In this document: piece after piece, positions 42,623 through 55,504 of the stretch | How the letters are laid out: every line of letters begins with the position of its first letter | Position numbering within the stretch: position 1 is the first letter of the stretch | NCBI GenBank assembly: GCA_949317995.1 | Contig: OX439043.1 | Location: 4,084,501 to 4,148,500, forward strand | Reading direction: 5' to 3' | Origin: Acholoe squamosa | Lineage: Eukaryota; Annelida; Polychaeta; Phyllodocida; Polynoidae | DNA: 64,000 nucleotides | Notes under the pieces: generated by a model | Told to the model about the DNA's origin: nothing | Databases searched by the model: none | Seen by the model: the letters and a program-made list of their open reading frames with translations, nothing else | Made by a program: the position numbers and the translations under genes

Positions 42623-43330
42623 TTCAAAACATCCTGGGATCGCAACCCCAGCGATCTTAGTGTAGGCACATATCATAAGACCTGGCCGGTCTACTCTATC
42701 TAATGCAGTGGTTGCAGGCCTGCCAGGAATAGTAAGTCCTGGGATCACTTCACTATTCCTTTTCCAGCGCTAAGATCATTGCAATCTTAGTGAAAGAATT
42801 GCACAGTGGTTTAACCTGAGTACAAGAGCACTTACAGGGAACACTCCTGATCGAAAGAGTGAATAGCCTGCTGCATACATATAGAGGGGAGGGAGGATGT
42901 TTGCTGAGTGTCCTTGAGGGCTCTTAGGGCTACTCATGTGTTAAGTGCACTGTAAGGTAATTCTTCCCTTCTCTCTCTTTGTCCTGGGGGGGGCAATGCT
43001 TCTAATAGGCAAACATAAATCATACATTCATGGGAACAACTATTGAATACTATACTGGGTCAACTGCACCCTGTGCTCTTTTGTTAGCCCATGTGGGGAT
43101 GGGGAACGATGGTATAAAAACTGTTGTGAGGAAGAGTGACTCCACAGCTATTCCTTTATTTTGGGACTCTTACCCCTGTGCCCAGTTAGTACTTCTTGGA
43201 ATAGTGTAGGAGGGCTGAGGCTAAGATCAATGCGATCTTAGTGATAGCTAGGAAATGTGAAGGCAGTCTGACCTTAAGATCGCTTAATAGAATAAGATCG
43301 CTGGGGTTTGCGATCCCAGGATGTTTTGAA
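42623..43330. mobile_element. TTAA-flanked DNA transposon, copy 2, intact, 708 bp
   Basis: ~40-bp terminal inverted repeats (one extra A in one arm) and TTAA at 42619-42622 and 43331-43334. It is separated from copy 1 by 11 bp between the two TTAA sites. The interior holds several AAGATC/GATCTT dyads. No coding frame. Confidence 0.85.
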
Positions 43331-43545
43331 TTAACCCCCTGAGCAGTGCTGATGCACTATACAAGTGGTTCATGAATAACAGAAATAAGGTGAAAAAAAG
43401 AATATACAAATAAAATATATAAAATAACCGCACACATCATAAAATTGTGTTTTGAATAAGTTTTTTTTAACATAATTATAGTCAAAAATCATGGTAAAAA
43501 TAGACAAACATGGGCATATTTGGTATCAAATTAAAGCTAACGATG

Positions 43546-44880
43546 TCAGCAATGCAACTTTTTATAATCAGTAAACTCTTCAGTACTAAAATCGAAATTT
43601 TGGTCTCGCCCCACACAGTTTTCGCCCCAATATGCCCAGGGTAAAAAAAAAAAGAAAAAAAAAAGAATCACCCTTATCATATTTTTTAGGGGTTGGTGAT
43701 GAGAAACCAGTTTTTTTTGAGTGGCCTTATGTACAACTCTCTCCATAATTTTGCCCATTAAAGGCAAAAGTGTGATAGGGCGCCAGTTACTTAGGTTGCT
43801 GAGGTTGCCTGTTTTGCGTGTGGGAATAATTGTGACAATGGCCCATTTGGGCAGGAAAATACCAGTGGTGAGACTTGTGTCAATGAGTGTTTTAAGCTGA
43901 GGGGTAATGAGTAAGAGAAAGTCCGTCAGGATATCAGAGTTTACATAACTCCCGATGATTTGTATCAATCAATTAATTTTACATTTTTTCTACATCAGCC
44001 AACAGAACTTGCCTAAAGAGGAACTCTCCTTCAAGGTTTTCGGGGTTATTTAAGACGTCTTGCATCCCAATATTGCCTGGGAGGTCAGCAAAGGCCCCTG
44101 CTAGGTTTTCGCCCATGTTACCATAGAGATTATTCATCAAATTGCCAATATCCTCTAGACTCCCATCTTTACCATTGTCATGTATGGTGGATGTATGGTG
44201 GTGTGTGTATCAAGGGCAGTTCTGACATTTTTTTTCATTTTCCCTAGTAATAAGCCTCAAGACTTTGGATCTCAAATGTTTAGCTAGCTCAAATTGGGCT
44301 AAGTTTGTCCTAGATGCCTATGTGCTTTCCTGTATGTCTCTTTTTTCTGTCTTATGAGGCCCAGGGTATCCTTGGTAAACCAACGTGGAGTATCCTTTCC
44401 TAATGGAGTAAGTTTTGACGGGACACTTGTCGTCAAGGAAAGAAATCAAAAGATTTCTAATAATATCCCACTGTTAAATAGGGCTATTAGCCTGATTAAA
44501 CTCGTGCCAATCAAGTGCCAAAGTAAAAGTGACTAAGCCATCTCGACTGTAGCATTTATATACACGATCCGAAACCTTTTCAATAATTTTCTCGTGTCCA
44601 GGATGTTTTAAAACCATAAATGTCGGGATGTGGTCAGAAATGAAGTAGTTAACTGTGCCATGTTTGGCCACAATATTGCTTTTTGTAATGATATGATCAG
44701 TATATGTAGCTCACAGACCACGGAGGCGTGAAATACCTGTATCAACCAGTTTTGAATTGTGATCGAGTAACATTCTAAAGATTCTTGAGCATTTCCTGCT
44801 TTCACAGTGGACCATATCAACGTTGCAGTCACACAGGATACTAATTTCATATTTACGAATCGATCATCAGCAATAACATT
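43546..44880 (-). pseudogene. Decayed LINE, endonuclease and RT fragments
   Basis: On the minus strand, fragments in shifting frames encode an endonuclease-like region including HGTVNYFISDHIPTF (SDH motif, about 44630-44670), then an RT start with NWRPITLLPLMGKIMERVVHK (about 43720-43790). An A-rich insertion near 43648-43670 disrupts the RT. Sequence and motifs differ from the 29041-32595 LINE, so it is a different family. No 3' end was defined. Confidence 0.75.
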
Positions 44881-47800
44881 TTTAAGAGCAGTAATAAAAT
44901 AACTAATTATTGCACGTGGCGGTACACATGTTCATAGGAAGGGTAAACAGTGGAGAACTGGGCTCATGTAGGGAGACAGTGTAGTGTCAAACATGGTCAT
45001 GATGGGAGCAGGGGGCACAGCAATGATTAGGGCAATGGTGGATCAAAGACTGGGAAAGGTCTGTTTGTATGTGAGATGATCATTGATCGTAATTGTGGAG
45101 AAAAAGAAACCAATGTCAGAGCTTACATTTCCTATCCTAACTTACTACTTGTTGGCCCAGGGCCCCCAAGGTTATTGGCGGCACCTTTTCAGTCAAAAAC
45201 ATTCGGATGAAACAGTCGGTTTCAAGATGGAATTGTTTACACGTGTAAAATCTTTGAATCAGGTTCTTCGGTGTAGTATTCCTTTTTTTTGTTTTTATCA
45301 ATGCTTAAAACACTTGATGCTTAAAAGCATTCAACCCTCATAGGTCCAAAAGTACACTACTGGTAACGCATACTGTCCATGGGTTGCACTGGTATAGGGC
45401 CCCAGACGGGTGAAATCGACAAGGGGACAAGGCCACTTCTTAAAATTGACAATGGACATAGGGTTGAGAGACAAGGGACAAGAACCATTTCTTAGAATCG
45501 ACAGTGGACATGGGACCCCCCTGTCTAGGGCCCTTGATATATAGGGCTACATTCAGGAATCATGTTGACCATCTGGCAGAGTGCCAATATGATGCTCCAA
45601 TGAATTGCTGGTGAGTAGACTGGAGGGTGTTGCGAAAGGACAGGAATTCAATTCTGTCGGAGGTGCTATTCCCAAATGGGAACTGACTACCCCCAAGCAA
45701 TGACTTCTCCCCTGTTTTGCAGCAAGGTAATAGGTTATAGAATTGATTCTCAAGTTTTCATGAATTGGGGAATGCTTTCCAGTATGACTCACATTAAGAG
45801 GATTGATTCTGAGTGTAAGGTAAGAGGTTTCCTCTGAGCAGCAGAACAGCCAGGAACTGGAAGGTGAGTTACGTCAGTGAGAATCAGATTCCGATTCTTT
45901 TCGCAATAGCCTCCTGGTCAGCAATTCATAGAATTAGGGCATGTAGGGGAAAACTAAGAGTGAGAGGAAGGAGACATTTTAGAAGATAGACAGAGTCACT
46001 ATAGTTCGGGTAAGGCCATAATAGATACCAGACAAGTCCAAACTAAATCCATAGTCTAGCAGATACCCAGCGGTAAGTAGGCGTTAAAGTCAGAGGAGGT
46101 CCTAGCCTGATAATGTGAAGACCTCCTTAGGGGGAGTAGACTCCCACCACTGCATATAGACGAGGAAAGAGAAAGGTGTACGATTGAGGTGCAGGTCTTT
46201 AGAAATGCACCACCCTTTATATTCAAACCTTGATTTTTAACTTTTAGGAATTTCCTCTTAGATAAAACCAAAATGTCTGGACGGACCACCAGATGTAGCT
46301 GAGAGCTTAGGTGCCCCATATCTATAGAAAGGATCATATTTGCTTTTGATAATCTATATTCTAACCTAAATCAGAATCAATAAGCCGACACTCGTTTATA
46401 TTATTTTGGGACCTCTTTGGGAAAAGTAGCTAAAAGATCAAAGTGAGAAAAGTCTCATCTAACCCTAATCTTTTTCCTCCCTTGTAACTCAGGTCAGACT
46501 CACCATGCTGCAATGGTCATTGGTATTCATTGGTACCCACTGTAAAGGAGATGAGCCTCTGCTTGTACCATGGTTTGCTTTGTGCTTGATACGGGAAAGT
46601 GGAGATTTCTTCCTGTCCAAAGTCTTTGTAGCAGGCAAAATCTTTTTCCGTATCAGCTTATATCCGGTCTGTGTATGAATATTATACTTGCACTGCACTG
46701 GTTGTGGCAGACTAGTTACATAAGATTAGGACCAGCAAAACCAAAACAACAATGTACATGCACTGAAAAACTGAGAGGCATGAAACTAGTCAGTGCAGAC
46801 GACTTTAGGTCCTCAGGTTGACGATACCTAAAACTACAGCTTTAGGTCGTCAAAGTGACGACTTTAGGTCATCATCCTGACCACCTTTGTCGTCAGTATG
46901 ACGACTTTCTATTGTCAGTTTGACGAGTTTAGGTGGTCATTTGACCTTGACTACCCTAAACTTGTCTGTATTGACGAGTTTTAGGCGGCGGCATGTTTTC
47001 TGTGTGACGATGTCAGGAGCTTGTCGGCGATGTTGGGACATTTGTTGACAAAAGTAGGGATAGTTTGGTGATTTATTTTGTTAAAACAAATGGAACAAGA
47101 AGGAAGTCAACTCTTATGAAAGACGTGACAAGCCTACTTTGACACATAAAATTGGTCACTGGGTAATTTGACTTTGCATTGACTTGATCGTACAGCCTCA
47201 CACTTTAAATTTAAAAATCTCGGAATCTCTATTTCGAAATTTTCTTGACTTGAATCATGTTCCATGTCTTTCAAAAATTATATTTTAATCGAACAGTAAG
47301 GCTCGTTTTAGTGAATATAACAGTTTTATTTGAATAGAATGGGCGGGACAATTTCCTCTTAGCGTATGCCTAGAACTGGAAGTAATGGTTGTGACATGGC
47401 AGACGCCGGTAAGATTGCTGATGAGCGGAGGTAAATGAAATGTTGTATTTGCCTTAATTTCTTGACATAGAAGCATTTATTGTATAACTCCTTCGAAAAG
47501 ATACGACCCAAGTCTCAACTTGATATTACCTCAAGACTAAACATTTCATGATCTTATCTATTTATCATTAAAAGGGCTTTTTTCTCTTTTTCATTTGTAA
47601 AGCATCAGACTGCCAGACAGAATTGTAGAGAAAACTGAAAACTGACAACTGAATACCGAGGACAGTCCAAGTCTCATAGAAACATCACGGAGCACATTAA
47701 GATGTGATTCACAGCACAGGTCCCACAGGTTCTCGTCCTATGAGATGAGATTATAGTCATTTGACATCTGGCTGTCTGACACTGATTGTTGGGAATTTGC

Positions 47801-48565
47801 AAATCAGTCTAGAAATCCTTCAAGCAGACTTCTTTAACAAGGGTGCATTCCCGAGGGCTCCCGATAGGGGCTGTCTAGACTCCTGCCATAACTGTAAGAT
47901 TGCAAGGATTTGTACAATGGAAAAGTGCCGACATAAATGATAACCCTTTAGTCCATACCAGTGCCAGTGGCTGAGGCTAACATATTCAGACATAGAAGCT
48001 CCTAGTGAGTGAATACCCCTCTGGGAGGTGGACCAGGATGCACTGCGCCTGCACTGTGTCACTTCCTGTCCAACAACAACTCTCCTCTCAGGTAGTCAGA
48101 CAGATTCACCATCTTCAAGAGATTTGGAAGAGATCTCTATGGGATCAGTCTCCAAGCAGACCTTTGGCTCCTGGGGAGGCTTTGTTTAGTGTCAGTATCA
48201 CTGCTTGGAGAATACTGAGGCAATTTCCTGGGATGAGGCTAAAATGAGAGCAGACAACTTCAGGACTACCGTAGTCTACATGTGATGTCTATAGTGACCA
48301 GGTGGCACCACATTACAGAAGTTGTGCAGTGAAATGATGGTGGCATGGCATAGTAATAAGGCCATCATTAAACAGGTCTAAATCTAAATTTCCATTTCCG
48401 TCTTTAAACCTAATCATCTGATGAAGTCTTCCTAGCATGAATATGAGAAAAGGCTATCATGATATTAATTTCAACTTTGAATTAATGCTAATATTGAATC
48501 AATGTTGGCAACCAAATTGTTTCTTAGTCACCCAATATACCGTTTAGCACTTAATCTACCAATTA
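44881..48565. other. Spacer: diverged older pieces of the duplicated unit plus small repeats
   Basis: About 44935-45070 resembles 23195-23310, and about 45820-46170 resembles parts of 34730-36660, both clearly more diverged than A versus B. 45395-45530 resembles 63325-63490 inverted. At 46798-46986 a GACGACTTTAGGTCGTCA-like word repeats with about 20-bp spacing, related to the interior of the 39275-40016 transposon. From 47060 to 48560 I see no supported feature. Confidence 0.5.
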
Positions 48566-48609
48566 TGCATCCTGTTAGAGTCCCAGTATTAGGACTCTAA
48601 CAGGATGCA
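48566..48609. repeat. Perfect 18-bp hairpin at the start of duplication copy B
   Basis: TGCATCCTGTTAGAGTCC and its exact reverse complement are separated by 8 bases. The right arm runs into the first 35-bp unit of copy B. The start of array A has no such hairpin. Confidence 0.9.
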
Positions 48610-49372
48610 CCATTGGTCCTTAAAGGGTTAAACCCTGGAATGCACCATTGGTCCTTAAAGGGTTAAACCCTGGAATGCACCATTGGTCCTTAAAGGGTTA
48701 AACCCTGGAATGCACCATTGGTCCTTAAAGGGTTAAACCCTGGAATGCACCATTGGTCCTTAAAGGGTTAAACCCTGGAATGCACCATTGGTCCTTAAAG
48801 GGTTAAACCCTGGAATGCACCATTGGTCCTTAAAGGGTTAAACCCTGGAATGCACCATTGGTCCTTAAAGGGTTAAACCCTGCAATGCACCATTGGTCCT
48901 TAAAGGGTTAAACCCCGGAATGCACCATTGGTCCTTAAAGGGTTAAACCCTGGAATGCACCATTGGTCCTTAAAGGGTTAAACTCTGGAATGCACCATTG
49001 GCCCTTAAAGGGTTAAACCCTGTAATACACCATTGGTCCTTAAAGGGTTAAACCCTGGAATGCACCATTGGTCCTTAAAGGGTTAAACCCTGGAATGCAC
49101 CATTGGTCCTTAAAGGGTTAAACCCTGGAATGCACCATTGATCCTTAAAGGGTTAAACCCTGGAATGCACCATTGATCCTTAAAGGGTTAAACCCTGCAA
49201 TGCACCATTGGTCCTTAAAGGGTTAAACCTCTGAATGCACCATTGGTCCTTAAAGGGTTAAACCTCTGAATGCACCATTGGTCCTTAAAGGGTTAAACCC
49301 TGGAATGCACCATTGATCCTTAAAGGGTTAAACCCTGGAATGCACCATTGGTCCTTAAAGGGTTAAACCCTG
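48604..49372. repeat. 35-bp minisatellite array, about 22 copies (copy B)
   Basis: Same unit as 19228-19981 and almost the same copy number. Units here are more homogeneous (mostly the AAACCCTGG variant). Confidence 0.95.
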
Positions 49373-49825
49373 GGGATACTCATGCTCACTGTCCTTTTAC
49401 CAAAACCTTAGACAGCCATGTATTATTTAACCGTCTATAACCCCCATTGTAGAAGTTGGTAGTTACTGATATTGACAGTAACACCCCTGAGCCTGCACCC
49501 ACTTCGACCGGATCCTTGGATCTAAGTCTACTTGGATTACACTACATATCGTAAGCCCTCTAAGAGCTGCTAATACAGGCGTGCAAAATGTCATTCAGCA
49601 GCTCGATGTGCCAAGACAAGTCTGCTTGCTAGTACTTCATTGGAGCATCATGGCATCGCTCGTGGACTGTACCAACCGTGACGGGTCGTCATGATCCCTG
49701 AATGCATGATTCATGTGCTTGATACATCAGCAGCCCTTCTGGGGTTAAAGTCTTAGACAGCTGTATAAAGTGATTTAGCGGATTGAGAATTAAAGGATGT
49801 ACAGAGGATGAGTCCCTAATTCTCC
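49373..49825. other. Unique segment between first two arrays (copy B)
   Basis: Near-identical to 19982-20434. No gene seen. Confidence 0.5.
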
Positions 49826-50791
49826 GGTACGTTTAACCAAATCCCCCCGTCCCACAATGCTGTGGTATGTTTAACCAAAGCCCCCCCATCCCACAATGCT
49901 GTGGTATGTTTAACCAAAGCCCCCCCATCCCACAATGCTGAGGTACGTTTAACCAAAGCCCCCCCCCCCGTCCCACAATGCTGAGGTATGTTTAACCAAA
50001 GCCCCCTGTCACACAATGCTGAGATATGTTTAACCTAAGCCCCCGTCTCACAATGCTGAGGTATGTTTAACCAAAGCCCCCTGTCCCACAATGCTGAGGT
50101 ATGTTTAACCAAATCCCCCTGTCCAACAATGCTGAGGTATGTTTAACCAAATCCCCCTGTCCCACAATGCTGAGGTATGTTTAACCAAATCCCCCTGTCC
50201 CACAATGCTGAGGTATGTTTAACCAAAGCCCCCTGTCCCACAATGCTGCAGTATGTTTAACCAAAGCCCCCTATCCCACAATGCTGAGGTATGTTTAACC
50301 AAAGCCCCCCCCCGTCCCACAATGCTGAGGTATGTTTAACCAAAGCCCCCCCCCCGTCCCACAATGCTGAGGTATGTTTAACCAAAGCCCCCCCCGTCCC
50401 ACAATGCTGAGGTATGTTTGTCCAAAGCCCCCCATCCCACAATGCTGTGGTATGTTTAACCAAAGTCCCCCCATCCCACAATGCTGAGGTACGTTTAACC
50501 AAAGCCCCCCCATCCCACAATGCGGAGGTACGTTTAACCAAAGCCCCCCCATCCCACAATGCTGAGGTACGTTTAACCAAAGCCCCCTGTCACACAATGC
50601 TGAGGTATGTTTAACCTAAGCCCCCCGTCTCACAATGCTGTGGTATGTTTAACCAAAGCCCCCTGTCCCACAATGCTGCGATATGTTTAACCAAAGCCCC
50701 CTGTCCCACAATGCTGAGGTATGTTTAACCAAAGCCCCCTGTCCCACAATGCTGAGGTATATTTAACCAAAGCCCCCTGTCCCACAATGCC
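49826..50791. repeat. ~38-bp minisatellite array, about 25 copies (copy B)
   Basis: Three times the copy number of 20435-20742. The C-run in each unit varies from about 4 to 10. Minus-strand frames inside it (about 50257-50597) are repeat artefacts. Confidence 0.95.
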
Positions 50792-53700
50792 CCAGGTTTT
50801 ATTAGGTCTCTTTTAAATATTTACCCGACGGGCCATTTCATAGGTGAGTGAGCAAGTGAGTAATAGATGTTTTACGCCATTTCGACAGCTAAGGTCATAT
50901 TCATGGCGAGAACTACATTACACAATTTCACAGAGGAATGTGTCAGTGCCCACACATATGTGCACCACACACATCTGAGGGGATAGGAAAGATGAGATAT
51001 AGACCCTTTTAAGTGGGCTAGGGAAGCCCGCATTTCATAGGTAAATGTCTGTGTAAGAAATATCACTGCTCAAAACATCATAATAATGGGTGACAAAAAA
51101 ACTAGGCTATTTTCTCCGAAGCACCCATCCTCCAACATACTTTTGCAAACCTTGCTAGCTACTAGAAAACTGTTACTAGATTTACAGATTGTTTGGTTAC
51201 TTTACAGATGTTTAGCTGTGGGAGAGATGAGATCTATTATACAAATCAAGTTGATCCTAATTGATTCATGTACATCACGGATCAGCCTTAACTTGACAAT
51301 GGTCTTGATGGAGCTTGACGTTCTGTCATATGTAAGATTCTCGTTAACTCATTTGTGTAGGTTATATGACATCATAGGACCTGCCAGTTGACAGCTGAGG
51401 GGGACTGTTCATGCTTTATTAAAGAGCAGAGTTGTTTATCATTTAAAGGCAGCAAATCAGCACAAGATTAATGGTCTGTCCTATAAAGGTCAAAACTGCT
51501 GAATCTGTATCTGACAGCTTTTCTAATCAAAATCATGCATTTGGGAAATTTCAATAAGTATTTCAATACGGCTGTTTGGCATTTAGTCAAGTGTCATACA
51601 TTAGTCATACAAGGATATTGCCTCATATAAATTCCCGATTCCAGAAGAGGAATGTACCACAAAATCCTATCACATTTTTGATGCAAAGGATTTGAGCTCC
51701 ATCCAATCTCTAAAAAAAGTAAATTGGCCGTACTTCGCACCGTCTTCCAATATACTAGAATTGGATGGGACATCTATGACCAGATGTAAAATAAAGGCAA
51801 TCTATTGCAGCTCTGACATTCCCCTGGGGCTGATCTTCTTCAATCTGTGCTGGGGGCCACTGTTGCCCATATTTGGTGGGTGTTGGCAAGAGGAGAGATG
51901 CGAGCAGGCTCACAGCGCAATCTACCAGTAGTCACTTTTCCTTCCATGATCTACCTGCCCTCCATTCTTCCCTATGCATGTCTTTCTAACTACCTTTGCT
52001 CTATTCCCTTTCTGCCTGTATTTCTATCTGTCTTTCTCCATCTGTCTGTCTGCCTCTTCCTCCCTTCTCATAATTCCCATCTCTCTCCCTGATGTTTCAT
52101 CTCTCTTGCCCTCAATTTCATTTTTGTCTGCACTCTACATTTCCTACAAGGTTTACTTACTTCATTCCTTGTTGACCTTCCTTTCTTTAATTTCTTCCTC
52201 TTTTCTTTGTCCTTGGTTCCCCTCATCTTGTCTCATCTTTACCTCCTAAATCTCTGTCCCAATGTGGCATAAATTGCCCCCTGCTTACACCCCTGACACA
52301 ATATGTAAAGCCTCAGTTAGGTCTATACCTTATCCACCCTGGCCCCTGTGCTCATCTCCCATACAGACCTGTTGGACCCTGCTCTGCCCGTCCTATTCAT
52401 AGAGATAACTAAAGCTGTGTGCACTAAGTGTTATGAGCCCGTGCTCTCTAAGCTGTTGGCTTCCATCCTGGACTGCCAATGGAGCTGTCAAAGGCTGAGG
52501 TTTTACTGACTGGTGTGGTGGGTGATTGAGGTGTTAGGGACTCATCTCTATCATATGACCAGCCCTCTGAACAGACATCACGGCCCTGAAGCTTGCGCAC
52601 TCTAATGTCCTGCTTCAGTACTGTGATGGCAGATAGCCCTGTTCGTAGTCCACACACCGATGGTGGCCGCGCAGCAATGATGGCCGCCTGACCTTTTTTT
52701 GCTCCTCTTAAAGTTTTGATACATAAAAGTGGATCCTACAATTTGAACTTGAGTTTACAGTAGCATCACAAAGGTTTTTATGTTTACCCATCAAATATTT
52801 ATTTCACATGTTATGACCTAATAGTAAATGTTAAAGTAAATATTCATTCCATTGGAGATATCCTGGCCCTATTTTACCATAAGAAATACCCCCTACCCTA
52901 CATGATAACTCAAAATCATCTTATCAATATTGAGATGAAAGTAATTTTACACATGAGTCCTGGACCATGCACTTGAATGGACATGTGTATTTACCTAGAA
53001 TTTATTTTGTTCCACAGTCAATCTTTACATCATAAAAAATTTGATGAAATTCCATTTCCCCAAAATATTCACAGAAATAAGGTTGAACACCACTAAATCA
53101 GCTTCCTTCTCCTATAATTCCTCTACCAAGCACAAATCAAGATGGCTGCCACTTGGGCACAAAATAATAGGGACCAACAAGAAGAAGTCAGGCTACACAT
53201 GGGCCCCTGATGAAATACGACAGCACTACATGTGGAAACAATCATAGGGATGGTAAGAAATGGAGAACTTAGCTCACATATGGAGGTGTTGTAACGTCAC
53301 ACTGGTCATGATGGGAGAAGGGGCACGGCAATGAATAAGGGAAAAATGTGGATTGAGGAAGTCAATCTCTCTTTCATTGCTATCAAAGCTCTATTGGATC
53401 AGAATGACTTGCTCCGCACCATTACAATAATAGTGAAATGAACACGAGCTAACATGGGCGAGGGTTTTATCATTGATTTGTTGTTGATATTGTATTTGTA
53501 TTGATTTTAGTATAGTGTGATCAATTCCCAACTCATGCATGGTCAAAAGGAATGGCCTCATAGGCAGAGCTGGCCCTTATGTTTGTTTATGTACCAATTG
53601 TGACCATCCTTGTGCCCTGACTCCTGCTTGCTTCTAACTTTTGTTCAGAGGGGGGGGGGGGGACTGCCAACATCCAACAGTAGACCTGTGCCGATTGGCT

Positions 53701-53890
53701 TAGCGTTTGAAGCTCCCTGATTGGTTCAGGTTCATGTATGATTATGCATCGCATCACTTCCTCAACTACGTGACTTTTGTCAGCTACGGTTTGAACAAAT
53801 GAATAAATAGATATGAGGTTGTTAGTTTCATGCATGTAACACACTACCAACGATGCTTACCACGTGAAGGACACCTCATTTTAAGGATCT
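50792..53890. other. Duplicated single-copy-like DNA (copy B)
   Basis: Colinear with 20743-24172 without the 341-bp insertion. The pyrimidine-rich tract is at about 51945-52265. No gene is supported. Confidence 0.5.
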
Positions 53891-55056
53891 CCTACCTAAC
53901 CTATAGAGCTGGTAAGCTTAATGCCTATCCCTCTGCTGCCTATACCTAACCTATAGAGTTGGTAAGCTTAATGCCTATCCCTCTGCTGCCTATACCTAAC
54001 CTATAGAGCTGGTAAGCCTAATGCCTACCTCTCTGCTGCCTATACCTAACCTATAGAGTTGGTAAGCTTAATGCCTATCCCTCTGCTGTCTATAGCTAAC
54101 CTATAGAGCTGGTAAGCCTAATGCCTATCCCTCTGCTGCCTACCTAACCTATAGAACTGGTAAGCCTAATGCCTACCTCTCTGCTGCCTATACCTAACCT
54201 ATAGAGTTGGTAAGCTTAATGCCTATCCCTCTGCTGCCTATACCTAACCTATAGAGCTGGTAAGCCTACTGGTTACCTCTCTGCTGCCTATACCTAACCT
54301 ATAGAGCTGGTAAGCCTAATGCTTACCTCTCTGCTGCCTACCTAACCTATAGAGCTGGTAAGCCTACTGGTTACCCCTCTGCTGCCTACCTAACCTATAG
54401 AGCTGGTAAGCCTAATGCCTACCTCTCTGCTGCCTATACCTAACCTATAGAGTTGGTAAGCTTAATGCCTATCCCTCTGCTGTCTATAGCTAGCCTATAG
54501 AGCTGGTAAGCCTAATGCTTACCTCTCTGCTGCCTATACCTAACCTATAGAACTGGTAAGCCTACTGCCTACCTCTCTGCTGCCTATACCTAACCTATAG
54601 AACTGGTAAGCCTACTGCCTACCCCTCTGCTGCCTATACCTAACCTATAGAACTGGTAAGCCTACTGCCTACCCCTCTGCTGCCTATACCTAAGCTATAG
54701 AGCTGGTAAGCCTACTGCCTACCCCTCTGCTGCCTATACCTAACCTATAGAGCTGGTAAGCCTAATGCCTACACCTCTGCTGCCTATACCTAACCTATAG
54801 AGCTGGTAAGCCTAATGCTTACCCCTCTGCTGCCTATACCTAACCTATAGAGCTGGTAAGCCTAATGCTTACCCCTCTGCTGCCTATACCTAACCTATAG
54901 AGCTGGTAAGCCTAATGCCTATCCCTCTGCTGCCTATACCTAACCTATAGAGCTGGTAAGCCTAATGCCTATACCCCTCTGCCTCCTATACCTAACCTAT
55001 AGAGCCGGTAGGCCTAATGCTTACCCCTCTGCTGCCTATACCTAAATTATAGAGCC
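53891..55056. repeat. 50-bp minisatellite array, about 23 copies (copy B)
   Basis: Same unit as 24173-27185 but shorter. The left part has more AGAGTTGGTAAGCTTAATG variants. The CCTAAGC-type blocks prominent in A are almost absent. Confidence 0.95.
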
Positions 55057-55504
55057 TGCGGACTTTGCCAGACTGCCTGACCGAATGTCTGGCCGTGATC
55101 TTGGGACCTTGGGCTACAATTTGTCTTTATGACCAGGCAATTGGACCATCAAAAGGTTTATACAGCCTAAAATAAAAGGCAATAATGTTTGTTAAGATGT
55201 AAAGAGTTGAATGATCAAATAAAAAAGAGATAATTCTTGTTTTCTTTCCTGACAATAATACTATAAAATTACAGAAGATTGGAGTGTGCTGAGACCTGAT
55301 GTTTCACCTTATTCAGGAGCTGTACAATGGCTTATATTGTAAATGAATTAGTTCAGAATTGATGTAGATCTGAATAATTGCATACAATAGATGGATAATC
55401 TGTCCATGTGAAATGGCAAAGTTTTATACAATGAATGTTGTATTTTCTCCATCCTGTGCCATCATTCAGATCCTGCATGATACTTCTCTGGTTCTATACA
55501 ATAC
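55057..55504. other. Non-coding segment after the 50-bp array (copy B)
   Basis: No coding frame is supported. It holds the ~80-bp stretch (about 55420-55488) that copy A lacks. The exon-like sequence ends at 55505. Confidence 0.5.

Noticed and set aside
50257-50597. Minus-strand frames of repeated ALWDGG/HCGMGG-type peptides
   Set aside because: Produced by the ~38-bp minisatellite. Frames change wherever the C-run length changes.
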